NCBI RefSeq assembly: GCF_001956215.1
Contig: NZ_MRTQ01000005.1
Coordinates: 62,001 to 126,000, forward strand
DNA: 64,000 bases
Direction: 5' to 3'
Origin: Paenibacillus sp. FSL R5-0490
GTDB taxonomy: Bacteria > Bacillota > Bacilli > Bacillales > Cytobacillaceae
Below are positions 25,939-34,950 of the stretch, piece after piece. The notes under the pieces are model-generated. The model did no database searches. It saw nothing but the letters and a program-made list of their open reading frames with translations, and was not told the DNA's origin. The position numbers and the translations under genes were made by a program. Position 1 is the first letter of the stretch. Each line of letters begins with the position of its first letter.

Positions 25939-26616
25939 ATGAAAAAAAACCAAAACGTTACTATAAAAGGCACGAAAGATGGACTGACTTTGCATCTTGA
26001 TGATTCCTGCTCTTATGGAGAGCTTAAGAAAGAGCTTGACAGAAAGCTTTCAGAAAACTCCAGATCTGTTGAAGACCGGCTTCTTTCCGTTAGGGTACAA
26101 GTCGGCAACCGTTATCTCACAGAAGAGCAGCAGGAAGAATTGAAGGAGTTAATCAGGCAAAAGAAGAACCTGATTGTTGAGTCTATAAGCTCCAATGTCA
26201 TTACCAAAGAAGAAGCTGAAAAACAGAAGGAAGAAAACGAAATTGTATCTGTGGCGAAGGTGATTCGTTCGGGGCAGGTTCTCGAAACTCCTGGAGATTT
26301 GCTTCTTATCGGAGACGTAAATCCAGGAGGCACTGTTATGGCAGGAGGAAACATCTTTGTTATGGGGGCTCTAAAAGGCATAGCCCATGCCGGATGCCAT
26401 GGAAATAATGAAGCCGTGGTGGTAGCTTCTCTTATGAAGCCGTCCCAGTTAAGAATCAGCAATTGTATTAACCGTGCCCCTGACAATGATCAGGAGGAAG
26501 AAAAACGGGAAATGGAATGTGCTTACATTGATGAAAATGATCAAATTACAGTAGATCGATTACAAGTTTTGATGCATCTAAGACCTAATATAACTAGATT
26601 GCAAGGGGGAAGCTAG
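25939..26616 (+). CDS. minC: Septum site-determining protein MinC
   Basis: A 225-aa FtsZ assembly inhibitor. The N-terminal domain opens with [16 protein letters not shown]; the C-terminal beta-helix domain (about residues 110-210) contains [19 protein letters not shown]. It is the division-inhibiting partner of MinD, encoded one base after its stop. GAGGTG (about 25921) is about 12 bases before ATG 25939, a rather long spacing. The 196-base leader between the mreD terminator and minC has no obvious sigmaA promoter. Confidence 0.95.
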   Translation: MKKNQNVTIKGTKDGLTLHLDDSCSYGELKKELDRKLSENSRSVEDRLLSVRVQVGNRYLTEEQQEELKELIRQKKNLIVESISSNVITKEEAEKQKEENEIVSVAKVIRSGQVLETPGDLLLIGDVNPGGTVMAGGNIFVMGALKGIAHAGCHGNNEAVVVASLMKPSQLRISNCINRAPDNDQEEEKREMECAYIDENDQITVDRLQVLMHLRPNITRLQGGS

Positions 26617-26617
26617 G

Positions 26618-27421
26618 ATGGGAGAAGCGATTGTCATTACGTCCGGAAAAGGCGGAGTCGGAAAAACGACTACTTCCGCAAATGTAGGTACTGCTCTGGC
26701 CCTTCAGGGAAAAAGAGTGTGCCTGGTGGATACAGACATTGGCCTTCGAAATCTTGATGTGGTAATGGGGCTTGAAAACCGCATTATTTATGATCTGGTC
26801 GATGTAGTGGAAGGCCGGTGCAAAATACATCAGGCTGTGGTTAAAGACAAACGATTTGAAGATCTGCTGTATTTGCTTCCTGCTGCTCAAACAAGTGATA
26901 AGACAGCTGTTACACCCGAACAAATGAAAAAGCTGGTCGATGAATTAAAGCAGGATTATGATTATATTGTTATAGACTGCCCTGCCGGAATAGAGCAGGG
27001 GTACAAGAATGCGGTTGCCGGTGCAGATAAAGCAATTGTTGTAACCACTCCGGAAGTTTCAGCTGTGCGTGATGCCGACCGGATTATCGGCTTGCTTGAA
27101 AAAGAAGAAAATGTAGAGGCTCCTAAACTGGTAATAAATAGAATTAGAAGCCATATGATGAAAAATGGCGACATGCTTGATGTTGATGAAGTAACTGCGC
27201 ATTTGTCGATTGATTTAATCGGAATTGTGGCAGATGATGATGAAGTAATCAAGGCATCAAATCATGGTGAGCCCATTGCTTTAAACCCTAACAGCAAAGC
27301 TTCGGTTTCCTACCGTAATATCGCCCGCAGAATCCTTGGTGAAGCTGTACCCCTTCAGCCTCTTGAAGAAGAGAATAAAGGTGTATTTTCAAAACTGAAA
27401 AAGTTTTTTGGAGTAAAGTAA
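26618..27421 (+). CDS. minD: Septum site-determining ATPase MinD
   Basis: A 267-aa deviant-Walker ATPase: GKGGVGKTT at about residue 10, the DTDIGLRNLDVVMGLENR switch region near 40, and the C-terminal amphipathic membrane-targeting helix VFSKLKKFFGVK. MinD recruits MinC to the membrane and, in Bacillus, is placed at poles through MinJ and DivIVA. Confidence 0.97.
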   Translation: MGEAIVITSGKGGVGKTTTSANVGTALALQGKRVCLVDTDIGLRNLDVVMGLENRIIYDLVDVVEGRCKIHQAVVKDKRFEDLLYLLPAAQTSDKTAVTPEQMKKLVDELKQDYDYIVIDCPAGIEQGYKNAVAGADKAIVVTTPEVSAVRDADRIIGLLEKEENVEAPKLVINRIRSHMMKNGDMLDVDEVTAHLSIDLIGIVADDDEVIKASNHGEPIALNPNSKASVSYRNIARRILGEAVPLQPLEEENKGVFSKLKKFFGVK

Positions 27422-27438
27422 TAATATCAATTGAACCA

Positions 27439-27470
27439 AAGCCGGGGAGCCATCTCCGGTTTATTTTTTT
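27439..27470 (+). terminator. Terminator after minD
   Basis: AAGCCGGGGAG (27439-27449) pairs with CTCCGGTTT (27454-27462) with one bulged G, followed by A and seven T. Confidence 0.7.
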
Positions 27471-27489
27471 ATTCAGGACACCACTTCAA

Positions 27490-27519
27490 GTCATACTCTA
27501 TTTGGACAACTCATAAACT
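27490..27519 (+). promoter_or_regulatory. SigmaE-type promoter of the spoIVF operon
   Basis: GTCATACT (27490-27497), 14 bases, then CATAAACT (27512-27519) closely matches the sigmaE pattern GTCATATT-N14-CATACAnT. It lies about 38 bases before spoIVFA. The B. subtilis spoIVF operon is a known sigmaE target in the mother cell, so the match is meaningful. Confidence 0.7.
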
Positions 27520-27556
27520 TGTACAAATAGAGTTATATAGAAATGGTGGGGATATC

Positions 27557-28333
27557 ATGAATTCAAGAGCGGATGAAATACGCAAGAGAATCGAGCGGAG
27601 AAAAAAGGACAAAGAAAGATTCTCGAAAAAGAAAGACTCAACGGTTCTGTGGACAGAAGACGAAGAGCGGTACGGGTTTAATAAGCTGCCCTCATACGAA
27701 AGCAAGCTTGAAGAGGGACACCACCCTTTATTTCGCAAAGAACTATTTTTTTTCAAATTGCTTGCTTCTGCCTGTGTTTTTTTATTCGCTGCCATTCTTT
27801 TTAAAAACCAGGCAGCGACTTTTGATCCTGCAAGAGATTTTGTAAAGACAGCAATGGAGAAGGATTTTCAATTCGCCGCTGTTTCCGGCTGGTATGAAGA
27901 ACAATTTGGTAAACCGCTTGCTCTGCTGCCATTTTCAGATGGCAAAAGTGATGAGAAGAACGTTGAAGAAAACAGCGAATATGCATTGCCTGCTTCTGCA
28001 AAGATCCTGGAAGAATTTGATGATAATGGACAGAGAATAACAATCGAAACAGGAAAGGAAGCTTCCATTGAAGCAATGAGTGAAGGGCTTGTGCGGTTCG
28101 CCGGAAAGAAGGATGGTTTCGGAAATACGGTCATTATTCAGCATGGTGATAAAAGTGAGTCCTGGTATGGCAATTTGGCTGAAATTAATGTGAATTTATA
28201 TCAATACGTCGAAAAAGGAACAGGTATTGGTACGGCAGGTGACGCCGGTAATGCTGAAAAAGGCTCTTTTTATTTCGCGATTAAAAAAGATGATGATTTT
28301 ATAGATCCGATCCAGGTGATCCCATTTGAATAA
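27557..28333 (+). CDS. spoIVFA: Stage IV sporulation protein FA
   Basis: A 258-aa bitopic protein: a charged N-terminus, one membrane helix (about residues 68-85), and a degenerate LytM/M23-like C-terminal domain (about 165-255, IEAMSEGLVRFAGKKDGFG). The metal ligands of true M23 peptidases are not kept. SpoIVFA tethers and inhibits the SpoIVFB protease at the forespore outer membrane. ATG 27557 (after GGTGGGGA) is chosen over an upstream in-frame TTG that overlaps the terminator. spoIVFB starts inside its last codons. Confidence 0.9.
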   Translation: MNSRADEIRKRIERRKKDKERFSKKKDSTVLWTEDEERYGFNKLPSYESKLEEGHHPLFRKELFFFKLLASACVFLFAAILFKNQAATFDPARDFVKTAMEKDFQFAAVSGWYEEQFGKPLALLPFSDGKSDEKNVEENSEYALPASAKILEEFDDNGQRITIETGKEASIEAMSEGLVRFAGKKDGFGNTVIIQHGDKSESWYGNLAEINVNLYQYVEKGTGIGTAGDAGNAEKGSFYFAIKKDDDFIDPIQVIPFE

Positions 28334-29192
28334 AATAACAGGGTTAATTACACATATTCATATACATCCTTTGTTATGGGCGATTATCGGACTATCTGTT
28401 GCGACTGCTCATTTTATGGAATTATGCATGCTGCTGCTGATTATCTTTGTTCATGAAATGGGCCATGCCGCAGCTGCATCCTTCTATTCCTGGAGAATAA
28501 AAAAGATTGCCCTCCTGCCATTTGGCGGTGTAGCGGAAATGGATGAACACGGGAACCGGCCGCTGAAAGAGGAGATTATAGTCATTATAGCAGGGCCGCT
28601 TCAGCATATATGGATGATGGGGGCGGCGCTGCTATTTTATGAGCTTTCCTGGCTGTCTGCTGATATCTTTCATCTGTTTATTCAATTTAATTTAATGATT
28701 TTAATTTTTAACCTGCTCCCTGTCTGGCCATTGGATGGAGGAAAGCTTGTTTTCTTATGGCTTTCTCTTAATCAGGCATTTCCGGAAGCGCACAGAAAAA
28801 CACTTTTCATTTCGGCTGCGGGTCTAATCAGTTTTATTATACTAACTTTGCTGACCTCTCCGGTTAACTTGAATATTTGGGTAATCCTCGCTTTTTTGGT
28901 GTTTTCGCTATATCATGAATGGAAGCAGAGCCGGTTCGTGTTTATCCGTTTTCTTCTCGAAAGGTATTATGGGAAGCACAGCGACTTTCGGACATTGAAG
29001 CCAATCGTTGTCCGGGAAGAGGAATTGGTTATTGACGTGCTGGAAAGATTTCAGCGAGGATGCAAGCACCCCATCATTGTTGAAAAGGACGGGAAAGAAA
29101 AGGGTGCATTAGATGAAAATGAACTGCTGCATGCATGCTTTGCGGAAAAAGTGCTGACAGCTAAAATAGGGGATTTACTTTATGTTTACTGA
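28326..29192 (+). CDS. spoIVFB: Intramembrane metalloprotease SpoIVFB (pro-sigmaK processing)
   Basis: A 288-aa site-2-protease family member. Zinc motif HEMGH falls at residues 43-47 and the third ligand at D137 (WPLDGG), the same numbers known for B. subtilis SpoIVFB. Six membrane segments are followed by a CBS-like C-terminal domain (about 220-285) that senses nucleotides in the homologue. It cleaves pro-sigmaK in the mother cell. TTG start overlaps spoIVFA by 8 bases. Confidence 0.93.
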   Translation: MNKITGLITHIHIHPLLWAIIGLSVATAHFMELCMLLLIIFVHEMGHAAAASFYSWRIKKIALLPFGGVAEMDEHGNRPLKEEIIVIIAGPLQHIWMMGAALLFYELSWLSADIFHLFIQFNLMILIFNLLPVWPLDGGKLVFLWLSLNQAFPEAHRKTLFISAAGLISFIILTLLTSPVNLNIWVILAFLVFSLYHEWKQSRFVFIRFLLERYYGKHSDFRTLKPIVVREEELVIDVLERFQRGCKHPIIVEKDGKEKGALDENELLHACFAEKVLTAKIGDLLYVY

Positions 29193-29246
29193 AGAGCAAA
29201 TTTTGATTAACATGAATAAATAATGTTTTAAAGTGAGGAAATCGTT

Positions 29247-30701
29247 TTGGATAAGTTAGTTGTAAATTATGCATCAAGAGAGCGCCGGTTTGTGCATTTA
29301 AAAGATAATAGAGTCGAAAAGCTATTTATTGACCAGCCGAAGCATCGTTCAGCAGTTGGGGATATATACTTGGGCACCGTTGCAAAAGTAATGCCTGGAT
29401 TGAATGCAGCTTTTGTAGAGATAGGTGAAGATCAAAGCGGATTCCTTCACCGGGACAAACTGGCATCTTATGTTTGTTCTGCCGAGGATTTGCAAGTGAA
29501 GGAAAAACGGAGCATTTCTTCTTTTGTCCATCAGGGAGAAAGGATACTTGTTCAAGTTGAAAAGGACGCTGCGGGCACGAAAGGACCAAGATTGTCTGGT
29601 TTAATTGAATTTTCAGGAGAGTCACTGATATACATGCCAAACGGCCGTTATGTTGCTGTTTCCAAGAAAATTGAGGATAGTAAAGCAAGAGAAAACTGGC
29701 GTCAATTTGGCTATCGTGCTAAAGAAGAGAATGAAGGTCTGATTTTCAGAACATCCTGCGTCAGCAGGAAAGAGTATGAGCTAATGGATGAACTGGAGAA
29801 GCTCAGGCTGGAGTACAGTGACCTTTTAAGAGAAGCGGAAATGAAAAAGAAGCCGGGAAAAGTGTATGAAGCGGATTCTTTTATTAAGGAAATTATCGAA
29901 GAGGCGAAGAAAATGGCTGACGGTGAAATCACTGTGGACGATTTATCACTGAAGAATGTGCTCGTGAAAAACACGGGCCTGCCAGTTCAGCTGTACACGG
30001 GCAAGGAAAATATCTTTTCTGCTTTTAATGCCGAAGCTGAAATTGATAAGGCGCTGAAACGAATTGTCTGGCTTGAAAATGGGGCATATCTTATTTTTGA
30101 TGAAGCAGAAGCTTTAACAGTCATCGATGTCAATACCGGGAAGTTCGCCGGTAAACAGGACCGCAGGGACACTGTGCTAAAAACCAATGAAATGGCGGCG
30201 GAAGAAGCTGCAAGACAGATCAGGCTCCGTGATATTGGCGGCATGATCCTAATCGATTTTATTGATATGAAAGAAGCATCCGACAGGAAACATATTCTTG
30301 CCATAATGGAAAACGCGCTGAAAAAAGATGAAAGACGCACGAATCTTGTTGGATTCTCCCCTCTAGGGATCCTTCAGATGACCCGCAAGAAAACGAGACC
30401 GGCCATTTCAGAATCACTTACTAAAAGGTGCCAAGTATGCGAGGGCACCGGAAGAGTGCTGAGTGCTGAGACCATTGCCTTCAGGCTGGAAAGAGAACTG
30501 TGGGAACATCGGGGCAATGACCATGAAGCTGTCCTGATCGAAACCACCACAGACACAGCAGCGGTATTCTCAGGGGAAGATGATGACCACAAAAAAAGAA
30601 TCGAAGACAGCATTGGCTTAAAAATTATTTTTTCCATTAAGGAAAATAGCAGGCCGTTTTATGAAATCCGAAAGTTTGGCAGTGCTAATGAGCTCGGATA
30701 G
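29247..30701 (+). CDS. rng: Ribonuclease E/G family endoribonuclease
   Basis: A 484-aa protein. The S1 RNA-binding domain (about residues 35-125) has VGDIYLGTVAKVMPGLNAAF; the catalytic core has LTVIDVNTGKF and GGMILIDFIDM, which hold the two metal-binding aspartates; the zinc-link CQVCEGTG is near 395. Length fits the short RNase G form without the large RNase E tail. B. subtilis has no RNase E/G and uses RNase Y and J, so this gene separates the organism from that species. Starts at TTG 29247 after GTGAGGA. Confidence 0.92.
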   Translation: MDKLVVNYASRERRFVHLKDNRVEKLFIDQPKHRSAVGDIYLGTVAKVMPGLNAAFVEIGEDQSGFLHRDKLASYVCSAEDLQVKEKRSISSFVHQGERILVQVEKDAAGTKGPRLSGLIEFSGESLIYMPNGRYVAVSKKIEDSKARENWRQFGYRAKEENEGLIFRTSCVSRKEYELMDELEKLRLEYSDLLREAEMKKKPGKVYEADSFIKEIIEEAKKMADGEITVDDLSLKNVLVKNTGLPVQLYTGKENIFSAFNAEAEIDKALKRIVWLENGAYLIFDEAEALTVIDVNTGKFAGKQDRRDTVLKTNEMAAEEAARQIRLRDIGGMILIDFIDMKEASDRKHILAIMENALKKDERRTNLVGFSPLGILQMTRKKTRPAISESLTKRCQVCEGTGRVLSAETIAFRLERELWEHRGNDHEAVLIETTTDTAAVFSGEDDDHKKRIEDSIGLKIIFSIKENSRPFYEIRKFGSANELG

Positions 30702-30704
30702 TTC

Positions 30705-30741
30705 AAAGCAGGCTGGGTTAAGCGACCCGCCTGCTTTTTTT
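30705..30741 (+). terminator. Terminator after rng
   Basis: AAAGCAGGC-TGGG pairs with ACCC-GCCTGCTTT, followed by a T-run ending at 30741. A strong GC-rich stem. Confidence 0.9.
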
Positions 30742-30770
30742 ACAGATAAGAAAGTATAACTTTGACTTCG

Positions 30771-30906
30771 ATAACTGTCTAGCGCAAGCAGCCTGCCCCC
30801 TCGAGGTGAGGCCCGCAGGATGCGGGTCATGCAGACTAAGATTGCCACAGGACGTGGCAATCTTAGTCTGCGTTCCTTCGTGACCAAGGCACTTGCGCTT
30901 TTCTTA
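30771..30906. repeat. MITE-like intergenic repeat with terminal and internal inverted repeats
   Basis: Outer inverted repeats AGCGCAAG (30781-30788) and CTTGCGCT (30892-30899) enclose CCCGCA/TGCGGG (30812-30826) and an 18-bp perfect palindrome with a 5-base loop (30831-30848 with 30854-30871). The edges, CTGTCTAGCGC at the left, CCTCGAGG inside and GCACTTGCGCTTTTC at the right, resemble a repeat I recall as common between genes in Bacillaceae. No coding capacity. The 456-base gap from rng to rplU holds this repeat, the rng terminator and the rplU promoter and leader; nothing else is visible. Confidence 0.65.
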
Positions 30907-31011
30907 GTGCAGTATTTCCCACTTCCCTAATAGCCCCATTAGCATTATAATTGTATAGGCACGCAAAATAGTGACTTTTAGGTGCAAACAAAGAGAATCA
31001 TATAATTCTTA

Positions 31012-31041
31012 TTGACATGATTAATCATTCTATGATAGGAT
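31012..31041 (+). promoter_or_regulatory. SigmaA promoter of the rplU operon
   Basis: A perfect TTGACA (31012-31017) and TAGGAT (31036-31041) with 18-base spacing, placed just before the L21 leader. Confidence 0.55.
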
Positions 31042-31051
31042 TTTTATGTTA

Positions 31052-31148
31052 TGTTTGTAGCGCACCCGTGCTACAACCGCACAGAACAGGTACATAAGCC
31101 CGCATTTCGTGTCGGCGCCTGGGATGGCGAGTCTTAGTCTAAGAGGAG
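31052..31148 (+). ncRNA. Ribosomal protein L21 leader
   Basis: The sequence TTGTAGC...GCTACAA (first hairpin, about 31055-31076), then ACCGCACAGAACAGG and the GCGAGTCTTAGTCTAAGAGG block just before rplU agree with the Firmicutes L21 leader family (Rfam), which is thought to bind L21 for autoregulation. The identification is from memory of the conserved blocks and from position. Confidence 0.75.
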
Positions 31149-31157
31149 GTGCAGTTC

Positions 31158-31466
31158 ATGTACGCGATTATCGAAACTGGCGGTAAGCAATTACGTGTAG
31201 AAGAAGGTCAAGCTATCTACATCGAAAAGCTTAACGCTGAAGCAGGCGAAACAGTTACTTTTGAAAAGGTTCTTTTCGTTGGCGGAGACAGCGTAAAAGT
31301 AGGAAGCCCTGTAGTTGATGGTGCTACTGTTACAGCTAAAGTTGAAAAACAAGGCCGTCAAAAGAAAATCACTGTATTCAAATACAAAGCGAAGAAAAAC
31401 TATCGTAAGAAGCAAGGTCATCGTCAGCCTTATACTAAAGTTGTGATTGAAAAAATCAACGCTTAA
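31158..31466 (+). CDS. rplU: 50S ribosomal protein L21
   Basis: A 102-aa protein starting [18 protein letters not shown], with the L21 tail [20 protein letters not shown] 31158 is preferred to GTG 31149, which is part of the GAGGTG Shine-Dalgarno. First gene of rplU-prp-rpmA. Confidence 0.97.
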   Translation: MYAIIETGGKQLRVEEGQAIYIEKLNAEAGETVTFEKVLFVGGDSVKVGSPVVDGATVTAKVEKQGRQKKITVFKYKAKKNYRKKQGHRQPYTKVVIEKINA

Positions 31467-31480
31467 TCAGGCGATTTAAG

Positions 31481-31819
31481 ATGATTGAAGTAACGATTAT
31501 TCGTAAAGATTCCGAAAGTATTCATTCGTTTGAAATAAGCGGTCATGCATTCTTCGCAAACAGAGGCAAGGATATTGTCTGTGCAGGCGTATCTGCCGTT
31601 TCCATCGGTGCCATTAATGCTGTCCATGCCCTAACCGGCGTGACACCAGAGATCAGCCATGGAGAAGGTTTTCTCCGCTGTGTCCTTCCTGGTCTTCAGG
31701 ATGACATGAAGGAGAAAGTGCAGCTTCTGCTTGAAGGCATGGTTGTTTCATTGCAGACGATTGAAGAGGACTACGGAAAGTATATAAAAATTACCTTCAA
31801 AAAGCAGGAGGTGGAATAA
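31481..31819 (+). CDS. prp: Ribosomal-processing cysteine protease Prp
   Basis: A 112-aa protease (YsxB family). Catalytic His22 (ISGHA) and Cys34 (DIVCAG) are at the expected places. Prp removes the N-terminal extension of ribosomal protein L27 in Firmicutes; the L27 gene begins one base after its stop and does encode such an extension. Confidence 0.93.
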   Translation: MIEVTIIRKDSESIHSFEISGHAFFANRGKDIVCAGVSAVSIGAINAVHALTGVTPEISHGEGFLRCVLPGLQDDMKEKVQLLLEGMVVSLQTIEEDYGKYIKITFKKQEVE

Positions 31820-32113
31820 ATGCTATTAAAATTAGATCTTCAGTTGTTCGCTTCTAAAAAGGGAGTAGGTTCTACTAAGAACGGCCGTGATTCAATCTCT
31901 AAGCGTCTTGGCGCTAAGCGTGCGGACGGACAATTCGTTACTGGCGGCTCAATCCTGTACCGTCAGCGCGGTACTAAGATCTACCCAGGTGTAAACGTGG
32001 GTAAAGGCGGCGATGACACACTTTTCGCGAAAGTTGACGGTGTGGTTAAATTCGAGCGTCTTGGACGTGACCGCAAGCAAGTGAGCGTATATCCTGCAGC
32101 TCAAGAGGCGTAA
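31820..32113 (+). CDS. rpmA: 50S ribosomal protein L27 with cleavable N-terminus
   Basis: A 97-aa protein. The N-terminal [11 protein letters not shown] precedes [14 protein letters not shown]; this LQxFA extension is the Prp cleavage site known from Firmicutes. The rest is typical L27. The last gene of the operon, ahead of a strong terminator. Confidence 0.97.
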   Translation: MLLKLDLQLFASKKGVGSTKNGRDSISKRLGAKRADGQFVTGGSILYRQRGTKIYPGVNVGKGGDDTLFAKVDGVVKFERLGRDRKQVSVYPAAQEA

Positions 32114-32122
32114 GCCTTTTCG

Positions 32123-32162
32123 AGAAAACCCTAGCCCCACAAGGTTAGGGTTTTCTTTTTTT
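32123..32162 (+). terminator. Terminator after rpmA
   Basis: A 14-bp stem, AGAAAACCCTAGCC (32123-32136) with GGTTAGGGTTTTCT (32143-32156), one G-U pair, and a T-run. Confidence 0.9.
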
Positions 32163-32350
32163 GGCAAAAACCCGCTGGTGCACTTCAAATATTATCTGAT
32201 GAATTTATAGCAGCTGAAGACTGCAGCTCTTCATCGCATAAGCAATATTTTCTTATTTATCATAAATTTGCTTACTGTACCTATGTTTTTTGATATACTT
32301 ACAGCAAGCACAGTCTTCTGACAGCCTAATAACCATACAGGAGTGCATAT

Positions 32351-32902
32351 ATGGAAAAAGACTGGAATATGATTGAAGTGCTGCGTCATGCCCGGCATGA
32401 CTGGCTGAATAAAATACAATTAATTAAAGGCAACCTTTCCCTTAATAAGATAGACAGGGCTAAGGAAATCATAGATGAAATTGTGGTGGAAGCACAGCAG
32501 GAGGCAAGACTTTCGAATTTGAATCTTCCTGGTTTTGCTTCGCTTTTATTAACTTATAATTGGGAGAACCACTACTTTCTGCTTGAATATGAGGTGCTCG
32601 ATGATCCCATTGCCGGACGGTTGGATGACTCTGTCCTTTCTGAGTGGACAGGCTCTTTTTTGGCCATTTTGGACTCATCAGTAAAGCCTTACCATGATAA
32701 TCATTTATCTGTATCCATCAGGCATGAAAAAGAAGGAGCTCGTTTCTTTTTTGATTTTAGCGGAATACTAACAGATATGGATCAATTGGAGAAGTTCTTT
32801 AAAAAGAAGAACACTGTCATAACGGCTGCTGTTCAGGAATTAGCTGAAGAGGAGCTTGCACTGGAATTATTTGTGCCATTCATTGCGAATGGCAGAGAGT
32901 GA
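32351..32902 (+). CDS. spo0B: Sporulation phosphotransferase Spo0B
   Basis: A 183-aa phosphorelay protein that moves phosphate from Spo0F to Spo0A. The phosphorylated histidine should be H16 in ARHDWLNKIQLIKGNLS, matching the SRHDWMNK site (H30) of B. subtilis; the N-terminus here is about 14 residues shorter. A four-helix-bundle dimerisation half is followed by a degenerate ATPase-like domain. It precedes obg as in other Bacillus, but with a longer gap. Confidence 0.92.
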   Translation: MEKDWNMIEVLRHARHDWLNKIQLIKGNLSLNKIDRAKEIIDEIVVEAQQEARLSNLNLPGFASLLLTYNWENHYFLLEYEVLDDPIAGRLDDSVLSEWTGSFLAILDSSVKPYHDNHLSVSIRHEKEGARFFFDFSGILTDMDQLEKFFKKKNTVITAAVQELAEEELALELFVPFIANGRE

Positions 32903-32984
32903 TTTCCGTCAAAAAAAGCAATACTAAGTGTGAAACTCTGCAGGCTGGGCATTTCTTAAGTGAAAGAAGCGGATCCGGTCAGTG

Positions 32985-33015
32985 CCGATAATCTGGCTGA
33001 ATGCCAGACAATCGG
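32985..33015 (+). promoter_or_regulatory. Stable hairpin in the obg leader
   Basis: CCGAT (32985-32989) with ATCGG (33011-33015) and TCTGGC (32992-32997) with GCCAGA (33003-33008), loop TGAAT, 2x2 internal loop. It ends about 16 bases before the obg GGAGG. No T-run, so not a terminator. Function unknown. Confidence 0.45.
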
Positions 33016-33044
33016 GACATACTGCAGACGGGAGGAATTTATAT

Positions 33045-34337
33045 ATGTTTGTCGATCAAGTCAAAGTTTATGTTAAAGGCGGGGACGGGGGCAACGGAAT
33101 GGTTGCTTTCCGCCGGGAAAAATATGTGCCGAACGGAGGCCCGGCCGGCGGAGATGGCGGCAAGGGTGCCAATGTTGTTTTTGAAGTGAATGAAGGATTG
33201 CGCACGTTAATGGATTTCCGTTATCAGCGCCACTTTAAAGCTCCCCGCGGTGAGCATGGCATGTCCAAGAACCAGCATGGAAGAAATTCAAAAGACATGA
33301 TTGTTAAAGTACCGCCGGGAACAGTCGTAACAGATGCTGAGTCAGGGGAAGTAATCGCAGATCTGACTGAGCACGGGCAAAGAGCCGTCATAGCACGCGG
33401 AGGCCGCGGAGGCAGGGGTAATACCCGATTTGCGACACCTGCTAACCCTGCTCCTGAATTGTCCGAACATGGCGAACCAGGCCAGGAACGGGATGTTGTG
33501 CTGGAGCTCAAGCTTTTAGCGGATGTTGGTTTAGTAGGCTTTCCAAGCGTCGGAAAATCGACTTTGCTATCCGTTGTATCATCGGCAAGACCGAAGATTG
33601 CAGAATACCACTTTACGACAATTGCTCCGAATCTGGGAATGGTTGAGACTGAAGATGGACGCAGCTTTGTTATGGCAGACTTGCCTGGATTAATTGAAGG
33701 CGCCCATTCGGGAGTAGGACTTGGCCATCAGTTTTTGCGGCATATTGAAAGAACAAGGGTTATTGTTCATGTTATCGATATGGCTGCTGTTGAGGGCAGA
33801 GATCCTTTTCAAGACTATCTAACGATCAATAAAGAATTAAAAGAATATAACCTGCGTCTCACAGAAAGGCCACAAATCATTGTGGCTAATAAAATGGACA
33901 TGCCTGATGCAGAGGAAAATCTAAAAAAATTCAAGGAACAGCTTGATGAAGATTATCCGATTTTCCCGATATCCGCTTTAACAAGACAAGGGTTAAGAGA
34001 TTTATTATTTGCCGTTGCAGATAAGGTTGAAGAAACCCCTGAATTCCCGCTGTCACATGAAGAAGAGGAAGATACAGGTGTCCACCGCGTTCTTTACAAG
34101 CATGAAGCTGAGCAGACTGAATTTGTCATCACGAGAGACCCTGCAGGAGTATTCGTGGTATCAGGCGATGCTATTGAAAAACTCTTTAAGATGACAGACT
34201 TCTCAAGAGATGAATCTGTCCGCAGGTTTGCCAGACAGCTGCGCGGCATGGGTGTGGATGATGCTCTTCGTGAAAAAGGAGCAAAAGACGGTGATATCGT
34301 TAAGCTGCTTGATTATGAATTCGAGTTTATTGACTAA
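33045..34337 (+). CDS. obg: GTPase Obg
   Basis: A 430-aa protein with the glycine-rich Obg fold (residues 1-158; [20 protein letters not shown]), the G domain (GFPSVGKST at about 165, [14 protein letters not shown]) and the C-terminal OCT domain (about 350-430). Obg acts in 50S assembly and the stress and sporulation responses. ATG 33045 (after GGAGG) gives the normal length; an upstream in-frame ATG at 32982 lies in the leader hairpin. Confidence 0.96.
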   Translation: MFVDQVKVYVKGGDGGNGMVAFRREKYVPNGGPAGGDGGKGANVVFEVNEGLRTLMDFRYQRHFKAPRGEHGMSKNQHGRNSKDMIVKVPPGTVVTDAESGEVIADLTEHGQRAVIARGGRGGRGNTRFATPANPAPELSEHGEPGQERDVVLELKLLADVGLVGFPSVGKSTLLSVVSSARPKIAEYHFTTIAPNLGMVETEDGRSFVMADLPGLIEGAHSGVGLGHQFLRHIERTRVIVHVIDMAAVEGRDPFQDYLTINKELKEYNLRLTERPQIIVANKMDMPDAEENLKKFKEQLDEDYPIFPISALTRQGLRDLLFAVADKVEETPEFPLSHEEEEDTGVHRVLYKHEAEQTEFVITRDPAGVFVVSGDAIEKLFKMTDFSRDESVRRFARQLRGMGVDDALREKGAKDGDIVKLLDYEFEFID

Positions 34338-34362
34338 CCTTCTCGATTGACGGGGTGGAGAA

Positions 34363-34818
34363 ATGAGAAAAGATAGATTCGATAAGAAATTTTATTTGGT
34401 TCGCGAAGATGTTTTGCCTGAAGCCATGAAGAAAACGTTGGATGCGAAGGAAATGATCGAAAGGGGAAAAGCCGAATCGGTTTGGGATGCTGTCCAGAAA
34501 GTTGATTTGAGCAGAAGTGCTTTTTATAAATATAGAGACACTGTGTTCCCTTTTCATACTGTTGTTAAAGAACGGCTGATCACTTTATTCTTTCACCTGG
34601 AAGACAGGTCCGGGACTTTATCACATTTATTGGGCGTTGTGGCTTCATCGGGGTGCAATGTCTTAACCATTCACCAGACCATTCCCCTTCAGGGAAGGGC
34701 AAATGTCACGCTTTCCCTGAATGTAACTGAAATGGGCATCGAGATTGAGGAACTATTGGCAAGGCTTCGAAAATTGGAGTTTGTAGAAAAAGTAGAGGTG
34801 CTGGGAACGGGTGCATGA
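34363..34818 (+). CDS. pheB: ACT domain protein PheB
   Basis: A 151-aa protein: an N-terminal helical part ([21 protein letters not shown]) and a C-terminal ACT domain (about residues 70-148, [20 protein letters not shown]). Known as pheB/YszB next to pheA; its substrate is not established, and ACT domains usually bind amino acids. In the obg-pheB-pheA order typical of Bacillus. Confidence 0.9.
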   Translation: MRKDRFDKKFYLVREDVLPEAMKKTLDAKEMIERGKAESVWDAVQKVDLSRSAFYKYRDTVFPFHTVVKERLITLFFHLEDRSGTLSHLLGVVASSGCNVLTIHQTIPLQGRANVTLSLNVTEMGIEIEELLARLRKLEFVEKVEVLGTGA

Positions 34819-34950
34819 AAAAATGTGCTCTGTACCCTGCCCTTTTTTCATTTTTCATTTTGCAAATCACATACATATGTTAAAGTAATAAAGTATAAAG
34901 AAAATTTTCAGTGATTTATAATAAGTCTGAATAGTAAGGAGGTAATTACC

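Noticed and set aside
27431-27556. An extended N-terminus for spoIVFA from TTG 27431
   Set aside because: That stretch contains the minD terminator and the sigmaE promoter; ATG 27557 has a good ribosome binding site.
34819-34950. A T-box or other amino-acid riboswitch before pheA
   Set aside because: The gap is only 132 bases and shows neither a T-box sequence nor an antiterminator/terminator pair.
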